From PoT sp049331405 (GTDB lineage Bacteria; Planctomycetota; Planctomycetia; Isosphaerales; Isosphaeraceae), in the NCBI RefSeq assembly GCF_049331405.1, contig NZ_CP186274.1:8494001-8558000 (forward strand): a stretch of 64,000 bases of DNA, given 5' to 3'. The notes under the pieces were generated by a model. The model was not told the origin of the DNA, did no database searches, and saw only the letters and a list, made by a program, of their open reading frames with translations. The position numbers and the translations under genes are program-made. How positions within the stretch are numbered: position 1 is the first letter of the stretch; every line of letters starts with the position of its first letter. Of this stretch, positions 25,088 to 33,835 are shown in pieces.

Positions 25088-26746
25088 ATGCGATCGGTTC
25101 TTCGATTCCTGAGCATCTCTGCTACCGTGGCTGGCGGCGTTCTCGCCATCTCGAGCACCTCCTCGGCCGCGGATCCGGCCTCCAAGAAACCGGCCAAGTC
25201 GGCGTCTAAGGCCACCAGTGTCTCGAAGGAGGAAGGGACCGCCGTCAACTTGCTCGACGCCGTCAACCAGGGCCTCGTGTCGGTCGATGCCGAAGGTAGT
25301 GGCGACGGCCGCATGACCGTCTCCGTCACCAACAAGACCAAGCGTCAGCTCCGCGTCGTCCTGCCCCCGGGCCTCATCGCCAGCGGTGCCACCGGCCAGT
25401 TCGGCGGCGGCGGCATGGGCGGCATGGGTGGTGGCATGGGCGGCGGCATGGGCGGCATGGGCGGTGGTATGGGCGGCGGCGGCATGGGCGGCATGGGCGG
25501 TGGTATGGGCGGCGGCGGCATGGGCGGCATGGGCGGCGGCATGGGTGGCGGCGGCGGTGGCGGCGGTGGTGGCACCATGCCGGCCCAGATGGGCATGATG
25601 ATGCTCGGCCGCCTCATCATGAACCTCGTCGGCGACCGCGATAGCTGGGATCAGGCCTCGCTCATGTCCAGTATGGGCGGTATGGGCGGCGGCATGGGCG
25701 GCATGGGCGGCGGCATGGGTGGTGGCATGGGCGGCATGGGCGGCGGCATGGGTGGTGGCGGCATGGGCGGTGGTTTCCGCTCGGTGCCCACCACCGGCTC
25801 GCTCTACGCCTCGCTCAAGCCGAACCAGACCCGGAGCCTCCCGACCCCCCTCGTGAGCCTCTCGAACCCCAATCCCGAGTCCCCGGTCGCCATGCCTGAG
25901 AAGGGCGAGAAGCTGACCCTGGGCGACATCGGCCAGCTCACCAATGATGCCAAGACCCAGGCCGCGCTCAAGCGTCTGGCCGAGGACAAGGCCCCGGGCA
26001 CCATCGCTCAGCTCGTCATGTGGCGGGTCGGCTCCGGTCTCGACTGGGCCGCCATCGAAGAGTTGTCCAAGAATTTTGCGAACGCCCAGGAACTGGCCCT
26101 GGCCCGCAACTTCGTGGACCAGTTGGACAACCTCCCCAAGGGTGAGTCCGCCTCGTTGCTCTACGACATCCGCACCTCCGACTCGGCCCTCGAGCCGCTG
26201 GTCGCCAGGCTGAAGGAATCCCTCTCCGGCCAGGTCGTCCTCGGCCTGCCGCTGAAGTCCGAAGTTCCCGACGCCCCCGAAGCCCCGGCGGTCGCATGCC
26301 GCGTGACCTTCTCGGGCACCGTCGAGAAGCCCGAGGCCCTCGTCCAGGTCGCGACCACGAACGCCGCGGTCACGTCGTGGATGCCTGCCGGGAAGTTCAC
26401 CCTGCCGGTGGCCCTCGAGAAGGGTGACGTCAAGCAGGGCGAATTCACAGACGCCCTCGCCGAGGGGATCCTCGGCCGCCTGGTCCGCGCCCAGGTCGGC
26501 AAGGGCCCGAAGGTCAAGGGCAAGGACACGTACAAGGTGAAGATCGAGAACTCCTCCCCGCTCATCCTCAATGGCGTCGCCGTCCTCGGCAGCGGCTCCA
26601 AGAGCGGCGAAGTCCCCAAGGTCCTCTCCGGCATCAGCGTCTCGCCCGGCAAGAGCATGGTCGTCCCGGCCACCTCGCAGATGGTCGAGGAGCTCGGCCT
26701 GAAGAAGGGTGTCCGCGTGATCGCCGCCGACCTCAGCGGCCTTTGA
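25088..26746 (+). CDS. Secreted protein with glycine-methionine repeat tracts
   Basis: The 552-residue product has a cleavable signal peptide (SVLRFLSISATVAGGVLA, likely cut after SSAA). A lysine-rich segment and a short beta-like domain (residues about 45-95, VTNKTKRQLRVVLPPGL) follow. Then come a first Gly-Met tract (about 105-162), a conserved linker with MMMLGRLIMNLVGDRDSW, a second tract (about 195-230) and a helical/mixed C-terminal domain to the end (TLGDIGQLTNDAKTQAALKRLAEDKAPG onwards). Tracts are built of GGM and GGGM units. I do not recognise a family; similar Gly-Met-rich exported proteins are known to me from planctomycetes but have no established function. The ATG at 25088 has a GAGG site; the upstream ATG at 25076 has no usable spacing. 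Confidence 0.75.
   Translation: MRSVLRFLSISATVAGGVLAISSTSSAADPASKKPAKSASKATSVSKEEGTAVNLLDAVNQGLVSVDAEGSGDGRMTVSVTNKTKRQLRVVLPPGLIASGATGQFGGGGMGGMGGGMGGGMGGMGGGMGGGGMGGMGGGMGGGGMGGMGGGMGGGGGGGGGGTMPAQMGMMMLGRLIMNLVGDRDSWDQASLMSSMGGMGGGMGGMGGGMGGGMGGMGGGMGGGGMGGGFRSVPTTGSLYASLKPNQTRSLPTPLVSLSNPNPESPVAMPEKGEKLTLGDIGQLTNDAKTQAALKRLAEDKAPGTIAQLVMWRVGSGLDWAAIEELSKNFANAQELALARNFVDQLDNLPKGESASLLYDIRTSDSALEPLVARLKESLSGQVVLGLPLKSEVPDAPEAPAVACRVTFSGTVEKPEALVQVATTNAAVTSWMPAGKFTLPVALEKGDVKQGEFTDALAEGILGRLVRAQVGKGPKVKGKDTYKVKIENSSPLILNGVAVLGSGSKSGEVPKVLSGISVSPGKSMVVPATSQMVEELGLKKGVRVIAADLSGL
25403..25572 (+). repeat. Coding tandem repeat tract 1 (GGCGGCATGGGC-type units)
   Basis: Twelve- and fifteen-base variants of GGC-GGC-ATG-GGC follow one another without interruption and encode GGM/GGGM units. 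Synonymous GGT/GGC changes break up exact identity, which suggests selection for the peptide rather than recent slippage alone. Confidence 0.85.
25672..25776 (+). repeat. Coding tandem repeat tract 2 (GGCGGCATGGGC-type units)
   Basis: This second Gly-Met tract in the same gene is separated from the first by about 100 bp of non-repetitive coding sequence, and its units are the same. Confidence 0.85.
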
Positions 26747-26780
26747 AATTCGCTGAGTCGATAAGCTGACGACAACCACC

Positions 26781-26819
26781 GAGACGGCCCCGTGCGACGC
26801 GTTAGCACGGGGCCGTCTC
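26781..26819. terminator. Terminator hairpin between convergent genes
   Basis: GAGACGGCCCCGTGC and GCACGGGGCCGTCTC form a perfect 15-bp stem with a 9-nt loop. It stands between the convergent Gly-Met protein gene and the trmL-like gene and can serve both. The T-run is short. Confidence 0.75.
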
Positions 26820-26836
26820 GCATTTCGAATGGTGGG

Positions 26837-27334
26837 TCAAATGGCGTCGGGATCAATCTGTCGGAGGGCCTCGAAGACCCCGATCGCCACGGCATTCGAG
26901 AGGTTCAGGCTCCGGGCCTCAGCCCCGATCGGGATCCGCACGAGCCGGTCGGGCCGGGCATCTCGCCAGCTCGAGGGCAATCCCCGACTCTCGGCGCCGA
27001 AGACGAGGGCCTCGCCCTGTCGGTACTCGACCTTCGTATAAGATTGCGTCGCCTTGGTGCTGAAAGACCAGAGCCTGTCTCGTCCCAGGGCCGCGACGAC
27101 CTCGTCGAGGTCGTCGACGATCCGGAGGCTGAGGTGCTCCCAGTAGTCGAGCCCCGCGCGTTTGCGGTGGCGGTCGTCAAGGTGGAAGCCGAGCGGGCGG
27201 ACGAGCCAAAGCATGGCTCCAACCGCGACGCAGGTCCGGCCGATGTTGCCCACGTTGGCGGCGATCTCGGGCTGGGCCAGGACGACGTGGAGCTTGAAGC
27301 GGTCGAGGTCTTCGACGGGATGATCGGAAGGCAT
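26837..27334 (-). CDS. trmL: tRNA (cytidine/uridine-2'-O-)-methyltransferase, TrmL-like (SPOUT fold)
   Basis: This knotted SPOUT methyltransferase probably methylates the ribose of nucleotide 34 in tRNA-Leu isoacceptors with S-adenosylmethionine. The 165-residue product contains the three motifs: QPEIAANVGNIGRTCVAVGA, the central LVFGAESRGLP, and the knot-forming RSLNLSNAVAIGVFEALRQ. This is the short single-domain form without an RNA-binding extension, matching TrmL rather than TrmH. The ATG at 27334 is chosen because it places MPSDHPVEDLDRFKLHVVL at the family N-terminus; the frame extends to 27406. Confidence 0.85.
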   Translation of the reverse strand: MPSDHPVEDLDRFKLHVVLAQPEIAANVGNIGRTCVAVGAMLWLVRPLGFHLDDRHRKRAGLDYWEHLSLRIVDDLDEVVAALGRDRLWSFSTKATQSYTKVEYRQGEALVFGAESRGLPSSWRDARPDRLVRIPIGAEARSLNLSNAVAIGVFEALRQIDPDAI

Positions 27335-27559
27335 GGTCGCAGCCCAATTTTCGTTCAAAGGTTCGAGTTCGTCGGGACGTGCTTTGTGTGCGAATTTTGA
27401 ACGCATGGATGGAAGCCGACGCTTCCCATGGCACGAAAGCGGAAGAGAGCGTAATATTTAACAGTTGGAACCCGCCAGGGACCGCGCCGGGCTCGCGAGA
27501 GCCGCCGGTTCCCTATCGCACAGGATGGCGTGCCCCGATCTCCTCGACGGAGAATCCCC

Positions 27560-30500
27560 ATGCATTTATCCCGCCCCGGTCTCAAGATAAGAAGACTCGG
27601 ACTGCTCGGAATCGGAATGGGCCTGGCCTCGCTCGCTTCGACGGCGAACGCAGCGGAACAGGCTCCGATCCCGGCGGCCGCGATCGAATTCTTCGAGGGC
27701 AAGGTCCGCCCGGTCCTGGTCGACTCGTGCATCAAGTGCCACGGTCCCGACAAGCAGTCCTCGGGGCTGCGGGTCGATTCGCGCGAAGCCCTGCTGGAAG
27801 GGGGAGAAAACGGCCCCTCCATCGTCCCGGGCGATCCGGACAAGAGCCTGCTCATCCAGGCCATGCGGTTCACGCACGAAGACTTCCGCATGCCCCCCAA
27901 GGCGAAGCTCCCCGACCCCGTCGTCGACGGAGTGGCCGAATGGGTCCGTCAAGGAGCCCCCTGGCCGCAGGGGAAGGTCCTCGCCCCTGCCGCTCGCGAT
28001 CGAGTCGCCGAGACCCACTGGGCCTTCCGCCCGCTCGCCGAGGTGACGCCGCCGAAGGTCGCCGATCCCGCCGGCTGGGGCAAGACCCCCGTCGACGCCT
28101 TCGTCCTCGCCAAGCTGAACGAGAAAGGGATGAGCCCCTCGGCACCCGCCGACAAGCGGACCCTGATCCGGCGCGCGACGTTCGACCTCACGGGCTTGCC
28201 GCCGACCGCCGCGGAAATCGCCGCGTTCGAGGCCGACCACTCCCCCGACGCCTTCTCGAGGGTCGTGGACCGGCTCCTGGCCTCCCCTCGATACGGCGAG
28301 CGCTGGGGACGGCACTGGCTGGACGTCGCCCGCTATGCCGACACGAAGGGCTACGTCTTCACCGAGGATCGCCGCTACCCATTCGCCTATACCTATCGCG
28401 ACTACGTCGTCCGGGCGTTCAACAACGACCTTCCCTATAACCAGTTCATCGTCGAGCAGATCGCCGCCGATCGGCTGCCTCCTAGCGAGGACAATCGGGC
28501 CCAGGCGGCCCTCGGGTTCCTGACCGTCGGCAGGCGCTTCCTCAACGATCAGAACGACATCATCGACGACCGGATCGACGTCGTGACCCGCGGCCTGCTC
28601 GGTCTGACGGTCGCCTGCGCCCGGTGCCACGACCACAAGTATGACCCGATCCCCACGGACGATTACTACTCGCTCCACGGGATCTTCGCCTCGTCGTTCG
28701 AGCCCGGCGAGCTCCCCGTCCTCAAGGGGGGCACGAACGAAGACGCCCAGCTCGACTACGAGAAGAAGTCGGCCACGTTGAACGGTGAATACCAGGCCCT
28801 CGTCGCCGGCCAGCTCGGCGCGATCCAGGCCGACCTCCACGCTCGCGTCGGGGCCTACCTGAAGTTCGCGAACGAGATGGAGTTCAAGGCCGACAACCCC
28901 AAGCTCCGCGATCGGAACCTGCCGACGGGCGGGCTCCCCCGAGGCCGATTGCGGCTCCAGCTCGAAGCCTGGAAGAACTTCCTCGCCAAGCCCGAGTCGA
29001 AGAATGATCCGGTCTTCGCCCCGCTCGTCGCACTGCTCGCGATCCCAGACGCGGAACTCGCCGCCAAGGGCCCCGAGATCCTCAGTGGGCTCGCCGCCTC
29101 GAAGGTTGCCGTCAACCCGCTGGTCGCGAAGCTCGTCACCGAGCCGAAGCTCGCCAATCGCGGAGATCTGGTCGCTCGCTATGCGGACCTGCTGGCCCAG
29201 ACCGAGCAGCGCTGGAGCGAGCGGATCAAGGCGGGGAACGCCCAATCGCTGGCCGAGCCCGAGTGGGAAGGCATCCGGCTTGCCCTCTACGCCCCGACCG
29301 GGCCCCTCAAGCTCAAGGACGGGATTTTCCCTCCCACGCTGGGCGAGTTCGCCGAGAACAAGATCCGCTTCCTCACCCCCGAAGACCGGGCCAAGTTCGC
29401 GGCCCTGAAGAATCGAGATTCCCAACTCCAGGCGACGAATCCCGGGGCACCCGCGCGGGCGATGGTGATGAATGACGCGCCCCAGCCCGTGAATCCGCAC
29501 GTCTTCGTCCGAGGCAACCCCGGTCGCCCCGGCAAGGAAGTGCCTCGTCAGTTCCTCAAGGTGCTCTCCCCCCCGGATCGCAAGCCATTCCAGAACGGCA
29601 GCGGCAGGCTCGACCTGGCAAAGTCGATCGCCGACCCCAAGAATCCGCTCACCGTCCGCGTGATCGTGAACCGGATCTGGCTGCAGCACTTCGGCGTCGG
29701 CCTCGTCTCGACACCCAGCGACTTCGGCGTCCGCAGCGACCCGCCTTCGCATCCGGAACTGCTCGACTACCTGAGCCAGGGGTTCCTCAAAGAAAACTGG
29801 TCGATCAAGTCGGTCCACCGCGCGATCATGCTCTCGAGCACGTATCAGCAAGGGAGCGACAACAACCTCGCGTACCTCGAACGCGACCCCGAGGACCGGC
29901 TGCTCTGGAAGTTCCCGAAGCGGCGGCTCGACTTCGAGTCGATGCGCGACGCCTTCCTCGCCGTCTCCGGTCAGCTCGACCCGACGATCGGGGGCCGCTC
30001 CGTCATGATCGGCGAGGCGCCTTATCCGCCCCGACGGACCATCTACGGCTTCATCGACCGCCAGAACCTGGACGGCGTCTACCGCACGTTCGACTTCGCC
30101 AGCCCCGACGCCACGAGCGCCCGCCGGTTCGTGACGACCGTGCCCCAGCAGGCCCTCTTCCTGATGAACAGCCCGTTCGTCGTGGAGCAGGCGAGAGCCC
30201 TGACGGCGAGCGTCGCCTCGACCACGGGGGATGAGAAGCGGATCAAGGCCCTCTATCGCCGCATCTTCGGTCGCGAGGCCGAAGCCTCGGAGATCAAGGT
30301 GGGCATCCAGTTCCTCAACTACCAGAGCCAGAAGCATTCGACGCCCGTGGCGACCTGGCAGTTCGGCTTCGGCAGCTTCGACGAGTCGACGAGGCAGGTC
30401 GCGAAGTTCGAGCACTTCGCCCACTGGACCGGGACCGCCTGGCAGGCCGGGCCGGTGCTGCCCGACCCGACCCGGAATTTCCTCAACCTGAACGCCGGCG

Positions 30501-30928
30501 GCGGTCACGTCGGCTCCGACGGCAACCACGCGGCGATCCGCCGCTGGGTCGCGCCTCGCGACGCTCAGATCCAGGTCGACGCCACCCTCCAGCACGACAG
30601 CCCCAACGGCGACGGTGTTCGAGGCCGCGTGGTCGCCTCGCGTGCGGGCGAGCTCGGGAGCTGGGTCGCCCACAACGCCAAGGTCAACACGCGCATCGAC
30701 GCCTACGACGTGAAGAAGGGCGAGACCATCGACTTCGTGGTCGACTGCCGGGCCACCGACGCCTTCGACTCTTTCGTCTGGTCCCCCGTGATCCGCGAGA
30801 TCCAGCCGACCCGGGCCGAATGGACCGCGACCTCAGGATTCCAGGGACCGCCGCCTCAGGCACTCTCCCCCTGGGATGAGTACGTCCAGGTCCTGCTGCT
30901 GACGAACGAATTCATGTTCGTCGACTGA
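27560..30928 (+). CDS. Planctomycete PSD1-type cytochrome c-like protein (PSCyt1-DUF1549-DUF1553)
   Basis: This is a large exported protein of a family expanded in Planctomycetes. From ATG 27560 (1122 aa; GGAG seven bases upstream) there is a signal peptide ending near ANAA. A cytochrome-like domain with SCIKCHGPDKQSSGLR (Cys57, Cys60, His61) and RMPPKAKL (Met111) follows. The DUF1549 domain has a second CARCHDHKYDPIP motif (Cys353, Cys356, His357), and DUF1553 spans about 685-905 (PKNPLTVRVIVNRIW). A beta-rich insert with HFAHWTGTAWQAG and SDGNHAAIRRWVAP follows, before the usual WDEYVQVLLLTNEFMFVD end. Function is unknown. These genes often pair with a DUF1501 sulfatase-like gene, but none is here. 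Confidence 0.92.
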   Translation: MHLSRPGLKIRRLGLLGIGMGLASLASTANAAEQAPIPAAAIEFFEGKVRPVLVDSCIKCHGPDKQSSGLRVDSREALLEGGENGPSIVPGDPDKSLLIQAMRFTHEDFRMPPKAKLPDPVVDGVAEWVRQGAPWPQGKVLAPAARDRVAETHWAFRPLAEVTPPKVADPAGWGKTPVDAFVLAKLNEKGMSPSAPADKRTLIRRATFDLTGLPPTAAEIAAFEADHSPDAFSRVVDRLLASPRYGERWGRHWLDVARYADTKGYVFTEDRRYPFAYTYRDYVVRAFNNDLPYNQFIVEQIAADRLPPSEDNRAQAALGFLTVGRRFLNDQNDIIDDRIDVVTRGLLGLTVACARCHDHKYDPIPTDDYYSLHGIFASSFEPGELPVLKGGTNEDAQLDYEKKSATLNGEYQALVAGQLGAIQADLHARVGAYLKFANEMEFKADNPKLRDRNLPTGGLPRGRLRLQLEAWKNFLAKPESKNDPVFAPLVALLAIPDAELAAKGPEILSGLAASKVAVNPLVAKLVTEPKLANRGDLVARYADLLAQTEQRWSERIKAGNAQSLAEPEWEGIRLALYAPTGPLKLKDGIFPPTLGEFAENKIRFLTPEDRAKFAALKNRDSQLQATNPGAPARAMVMNDAPQPVNPHVFVRGNPGRPGKEVPRQFLKVLSPPDRKPFQNGSGRLDLAKSIADPKNPLTVRVIVNRIWLQHFGVGLVSTPSDFGVRSDPPSHPELLDYLSQGFLKENWSIKSVHRAIMLSSTYQQGSDNNLAYLERDPEDRLLWKFPKRRLDFESMRDAFLAVSGQLDPTIGGRSVMIGEAPYPPRRTIYGFIDRQNLDGVYRTFDFASPDATSARRFVTTVPQQALFLMNSPFVVEQARALTASVASTTGDEKRIKALYRRIFGREAEASEIKVGIQFLNYQSQKHSTPVATWQFGFGSFDESTRQVAKFEHFAHWTGTAWQAGPVLPDPTRNFLNLNAGGGHVGSDGNHAAIRRWVAPRDAQIQVDATLQHDSPNGDGVRGRVVASRAGELGSWVAHNAKVNTRIDAYDVKKGETIDFVVDCRATDAFDSFVWSPVIREIQPTRAEWTATSGFQGPPPQALSPWDEYVQVLLLTNEFMFVD

Positions 30929-31004
30929 TGTTGGAACGATCGGGCGGGGGCGTCGATGACGTCCTCGCCGCGGTTCAAAGGTGAAGTCGTCCCGATCAAA
31001 GCAA

Positions 31005-31046
31005 AACGGCCGGCTGTCGCACAACGCGACAGCCGGCCGTTCTTTT
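31005..31046. terminator. Bidirectional intrinsic terminator
   Basis: A perfect 16-bp stem (31005-31020 with 31026-31041) with ACAAC loop is flanked by AAAA on the left and TTTT on the right. It ends both the cytochrome-like gene (plus) and ilvB (minus). Confidence 0.9.
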
Positions 31047-31069
31047 GATTCATCCATTCCCGCGAATGC

Positions 31070-32839
31070 TCAGCTCTTGATGATGTCCCGGACGGTGCCA
31101 CCGGCCGGGATCATCGGCAAGACGTGCTCCTGGTAGGGGACCAGGATGTCGAGCACGTAAGGGCCGGGGTAGGCGATCATTTCTTTGAGGGCGTCGATCA
31201 CCTCAGACTTCTTGCGGACCTGCCTGGCGGCAATCCCGAAGCCCTTGGCGACAGTCACGAAGTCGGGGTAGGTGACCTCGGGAAGATCCCCTTCGCCCTG
31301 GCCGACGGCCTCGGGGTGGTCAATCGGGCCGAGGTACGTGTGGGCCCGGTTGCCGGCGTGGAAGCGGTCTTCCCACTGGACGACCATGCCGAGGTGCTGG
31401 TTGTTCAGCACGATCATCTTGACCGGCAGATTCTCGCAATGGAGCGTCGCCAGCTCCTGGATATTCATCACGAAGGAGCCGTCGCCGTCGATGTCGACGA
31501 CCAGGGCGTCGGGCCTGGCGGCCTGGGCACCCATCGCGGCCGGGAGGCCGAAGCCCATCGAGCCGAGCCCGCCCGAGGTGATCCAGGTCCTCGGATGGAC
31601 GAACTTCGTCCACTGGGCGGCCCACATCTGATGCTGACCCACCCCCGTCGACATGATGAACTCGCCCTTGGCGATGTTCGAGAGCTGGTCGATGACGTAC
31701 TGCGGCATGATCGCGTCGTCACGCTGGTCGTATGTCATGGGGTCGGCGGCGCGCCAGGCATCGAGTTGCTGATGCCACTCGCGCCACTCGCCCTTCTGCA
31801 TCTGCGGGTTGATCGCCTGCAGGAAGCTCTTCACGTCCGAGTTGACCGGGATGAAGGCCTTCTTGTTCTTGTTGATCTCCGAGGCGTCGATGTCGACGTG
31901 GACGATCTTGCCGTGCTTGGCAAACTCGCTGAGCTTGCCCGTCACGCGGTCGTCGAAGCGGACACCCAGGGCGAGCAGCAGGTCGGCGTCATTGATGGCC
32001 TCGTTCGCATACACGGTCCCGTGCATGCCGAGCATGTCCAGCGAGAGGTAATGCTCGCTGGGGATCGAGCCGAGCCCCTGAAGGGTCATGGCGACGGGGA
32101 TGCCGGCCTTCGTCGCGAACTCGCGGAGCTCCTCGGCGGCATTCGACGCGATCACGCCGCCACCGCAGTAAATGATCGGCTTGCGGCTGGACTTGATGGC
32201 CGCCAGCACCGCCTGGATCTTCTCGGCCGAGGGGGCCGCGGGCAGGTGGTAGCCGGGCAGGTCCATCGCGACGTCGTAGTCGGGGTTCTGGACGATCGTG
32301 TTCTGGATATCCTTGGGCACGTCGATCAGGACCGGGCCGGGGCGGCCGGTCGACGCGATGTGGAAGGCTTCCTTGACGATCCGGGCGATGTCCTTGGCGT
32401 TCTGGACGAGGTAGTGGTGCTTGGTGATCGCCCGGCAGACCTCGACCATCGGCGTTTCCTGGAACGCGTCGGTGCCGATGACGTGGGTGGGGACCTGGCC
32501 CGTGATCGCGACCAGCGGCAGCGAGTCGAGCTTGGCGTCGGCCAGGCCGGTCACGAGGTTCAAGGCACCAGGGCCGGAGGTGGCCATGACGACGCCGGGC
32601 TTGCCCGTCACGCGAGCGTACCCTTCGGCGGCGAACACACCCCCTTGCTCGTGGCGGGGGAGGATCGTCCGGATCCGGTCGCGTTGGTGGGTCAGCGCCT
32701 GGTGCATCGGCATGCTCGCCCCGCCCGGGTAGGCGAAGATGACTTCGACCCCGTGCCGGACCAGGGATTCGACCAGAATGTCGGCTCCGGTCAACGGTTT
32801 GCGGTAAGTCTCAGTCTGGCGGTCGTCGATGGTGGCCAC
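31070..32839 (-). CDS. ilvB: Acetolactate synthase large (catalytic) subunit
   Basis: This ThDP-dependent enzyme makes 2-acetolactate or 2-aceto-2-hydroxybutyrate, the first common step of branched-chain amino acid synthesis. The 589-residue product has the N-terminal ThDP pyrimidine domain (catalytic Glu64 in RHEQGGVFAAEGYAR), the FAD-like central domain, and the C-terminal pyrophosphate motif DIDGDGSFVMNIQEL with LNNQHLGMVVQWE. A GTG start at 32839 has AGAGG six bases upstream. The small regulatory subunit ilvN is not adjacent, unlike in many operons. A hairpin at 32941-32969 lies in the shared region with the divergent SDR gene. Confidence 0.95.
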   Translation of the reverse strand: MATIDDRQTETYRKPLTGADILVESLVRHGVEVIFAYPGGASMPMHQALTHQRDRIRTILPRHEQGGVFAAEGYARVTGKPGVVMATSGPGALNLVTGLADAKLDSLPLVAITGQVPTHVIGTDAFQETPMVEVCRAITKHHYLVQNAKDIARIVKEAFHIASTGRPGPVLIDVPKDIQNTIVQNPDYDVAMDLPGYHLPAAPSAEKIQAVLAAIKSSRKPIIYCGGGVIASNAAEELREFATKAGIPVAMTLQGLGSIPSEHYLSLDMLGMHGTVYANEAINDADLLLALGVRFDDRVTGKLSEFAKHGKIVHVDIDASEINKNKKAFIPVNSDVKSFLQAINPQMQKGEWREWHQQLDAWRAADPMTYDQRDDAIMPQYVIDQLSNIAKGEFIMSTGVGQHQMWAAQWTKFVHPRTWITSGGLGSMGFGLPAAMGAQAARPDALVVDIDGDGSFVMNIQELATLHCENLPVKMIVLNNQHLGMVVQWEDRFHAGNRAHTYLGPIDHPEAVGQGEGDLPEVTYPDFVTVAKGFGIAARQVRKKSEVIDALKEMIAYPGPYVLDILVPYQEHVLPMIPAGGTVRDIIKS

Positions 32840-32899
32840 GTCAAGCCTCTTTCCGAACCCTTCGGTCCTGCAATTCCACGGGGAGTCAATGTAGACTGA

Positions 32900-32929
32900 A
32901 TTCTAAAACATCGACCGCCCCGAAAACAA
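32900..32929 (-). promoter_or_regulatory. Putative promoter of ilvB
   Basis: On the minus strand TTGTTT (32924-32929) and TAGAAT (32900-32905) are separated by 18 bp, about 60 bp before the ilvB start codon. The -35 is weak. Confidence 0.35.
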
Positions 32930-32940
32930 CCCAGCCCAAG

Positions 32941-32969
32941 CCATACCGCCGCACCTCGCGGCGGTATGG
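32941..32969. repeat. Perfect hairpin between ilvB and SDR gene
   Basis: CCATACCGCCG and CGGCGGTATGG form an 11-bp stem with a 7-nt loop. There is no T-run. It is upstream of the ilvB promoter and 36 bp before the SDR start, so it could be an operator for either or a leader structure of the SDR mRNA. Confidence 0.5.
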
Positions 32970-33004
32970 CCCTGAGACACGCCCCACCTCGTAGGAGTTC
33001 GCTC

Positions 33005-33817
33005 TTGGCGACTCTCAGGACAGCCCTGGTCACCGGCGCATCCGCCGGCATCGGCCGCGAAATCGTCCGCCAACTCGTCCAGGATCGCGGGATGACGGTC
33101 CTCGCCACGGCGAGGCGCCTCGACCGGCTCGAGGACCTGGCGGCCGATTTGCCGCCCGGGAAGGTCATCCCTTGCGCCGGGGATCTCGCCGACCCTGGGT
33201 TTCGCGAGCAACTCTGGAGCCGGGCCGAGGGCCTCGAAGGGGGCCTCGACCTGCTCGTGAACAACGCCGGCTTCGGCGAGTACCACGACTTCGCCGAGCA
33301 GGACATCGAGACGATCCGCGACATCTTCGAGATTAACGTCATGGCCCTGATGGACCTGACGCAACGGGCCATCCGTCACATGCGGCCGAGGGGATCGGGC
33401 CAGATCCTCCAGATCTCCTCGAACCTCGGATTCGTCGGCCTGCCCTACTCATCGGCCTACGTCGCGACCAAGCACGCCGTGAACGGCCTCGTGAAGAGCC
33501 TCCGATACGAGCTTCAAGGCACGGGAGTTCGCATCTGGGCCGCCTGTCCCGGCAGGACGGTGAGCGAATTCTCCCGCGTCGCGATGGGCGACGGGGGAGT
33601 GAAGGGTCCGCTCCCCTCCGGCGCTCGGACAGACAGGGTCGCCCGCGCCATCGTCCGCGGGATCGACGGCCGCAAGACATTCCTGCTGACGAACTTTCTC
33701 GCCTGGGCTCCCGTGGCGTTCGCGAAGATCCTGCCCGGGCCGTTCGACCTCATCATGACCCGCTGGGCACCGAAGCACTTCCGGGCTGAGATCGATCGCG
33801 CCCGCTTCGGCGGTTGA
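33005..33817 (+). CDS. Short-chain dehydrogenase/reductase (SDR) family protein
   Basis: This is a classical NAD(P)-dependent Rossmann oxidoreductase of 270 residues. The TTG at 33005 is preceded by TAGGAG at suitable spacing and puts the first beta strand at the N-terminus (ATLRTALVTGASAGIGREIV, the TGxxxGIG loop). The NNAGF motif, the catalytic Ser in ISSNLGF and the YVATK Tyr-Lys pair are present. A hydrophobic C-terminal part (FLAWAPVAFAKILPGPFDLIM) suggests membrane or lipid association, as in several SDRs that act on lipids. The substrate is unknown. Confidence 0.87.
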   Translation: MATLRTALVTGASAGIGREIVRQLVQDRGMTVLATARRLDRLEDLAADLPPGKVIPCAGDLADPGFREQLWSRAEGLEGGLDLLVNNAGFGEYHDFAEQDIETIRDIFEINVMALMDLTQRAIRHMRPRGSGQILQISSNLGFVGLPYSSAYVATKHAVNGLVKSLRYELQGTGVRIWAACPGRTVSEFSRVAMGDGGVKGPLPSGARTDRVARAIVRGIDGRKTFLLTNFLAWAPVAFAKILPGPFDLIMTRWAPKHFRAEIDRARFGG

Positions 33818-33835
33818 CGTCTCGACGGCTCGGCG

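Noticed and set aside
25403..25776. Gly-Met DNA repeats as a CRISPR array
   Set aside because: Units are 12-15 bp, contiguous, in frame and without spacers; they encode protein repeats.
25019..26779. 586-codon open frame antisense to the Gly-Met protein
   Set aside because: Its long His-Ala runs are simply the antisense reading of the repeat tracts; no ribosome site or homologue-like motif.
27566..30673. 1035-codon frame antisense to the PSD1 cytochrome gene
   Set aside because: The plus-strand gene has signal peptide, heme motifs and family domains. The antisense frame is a composition effect.
31124..32899. 591-codon frame antisense to ilvB
   Set aside because: ilvB is unambiguous on the minus strand; the antisense product is Asp/Arg/Val-rich with no motif.
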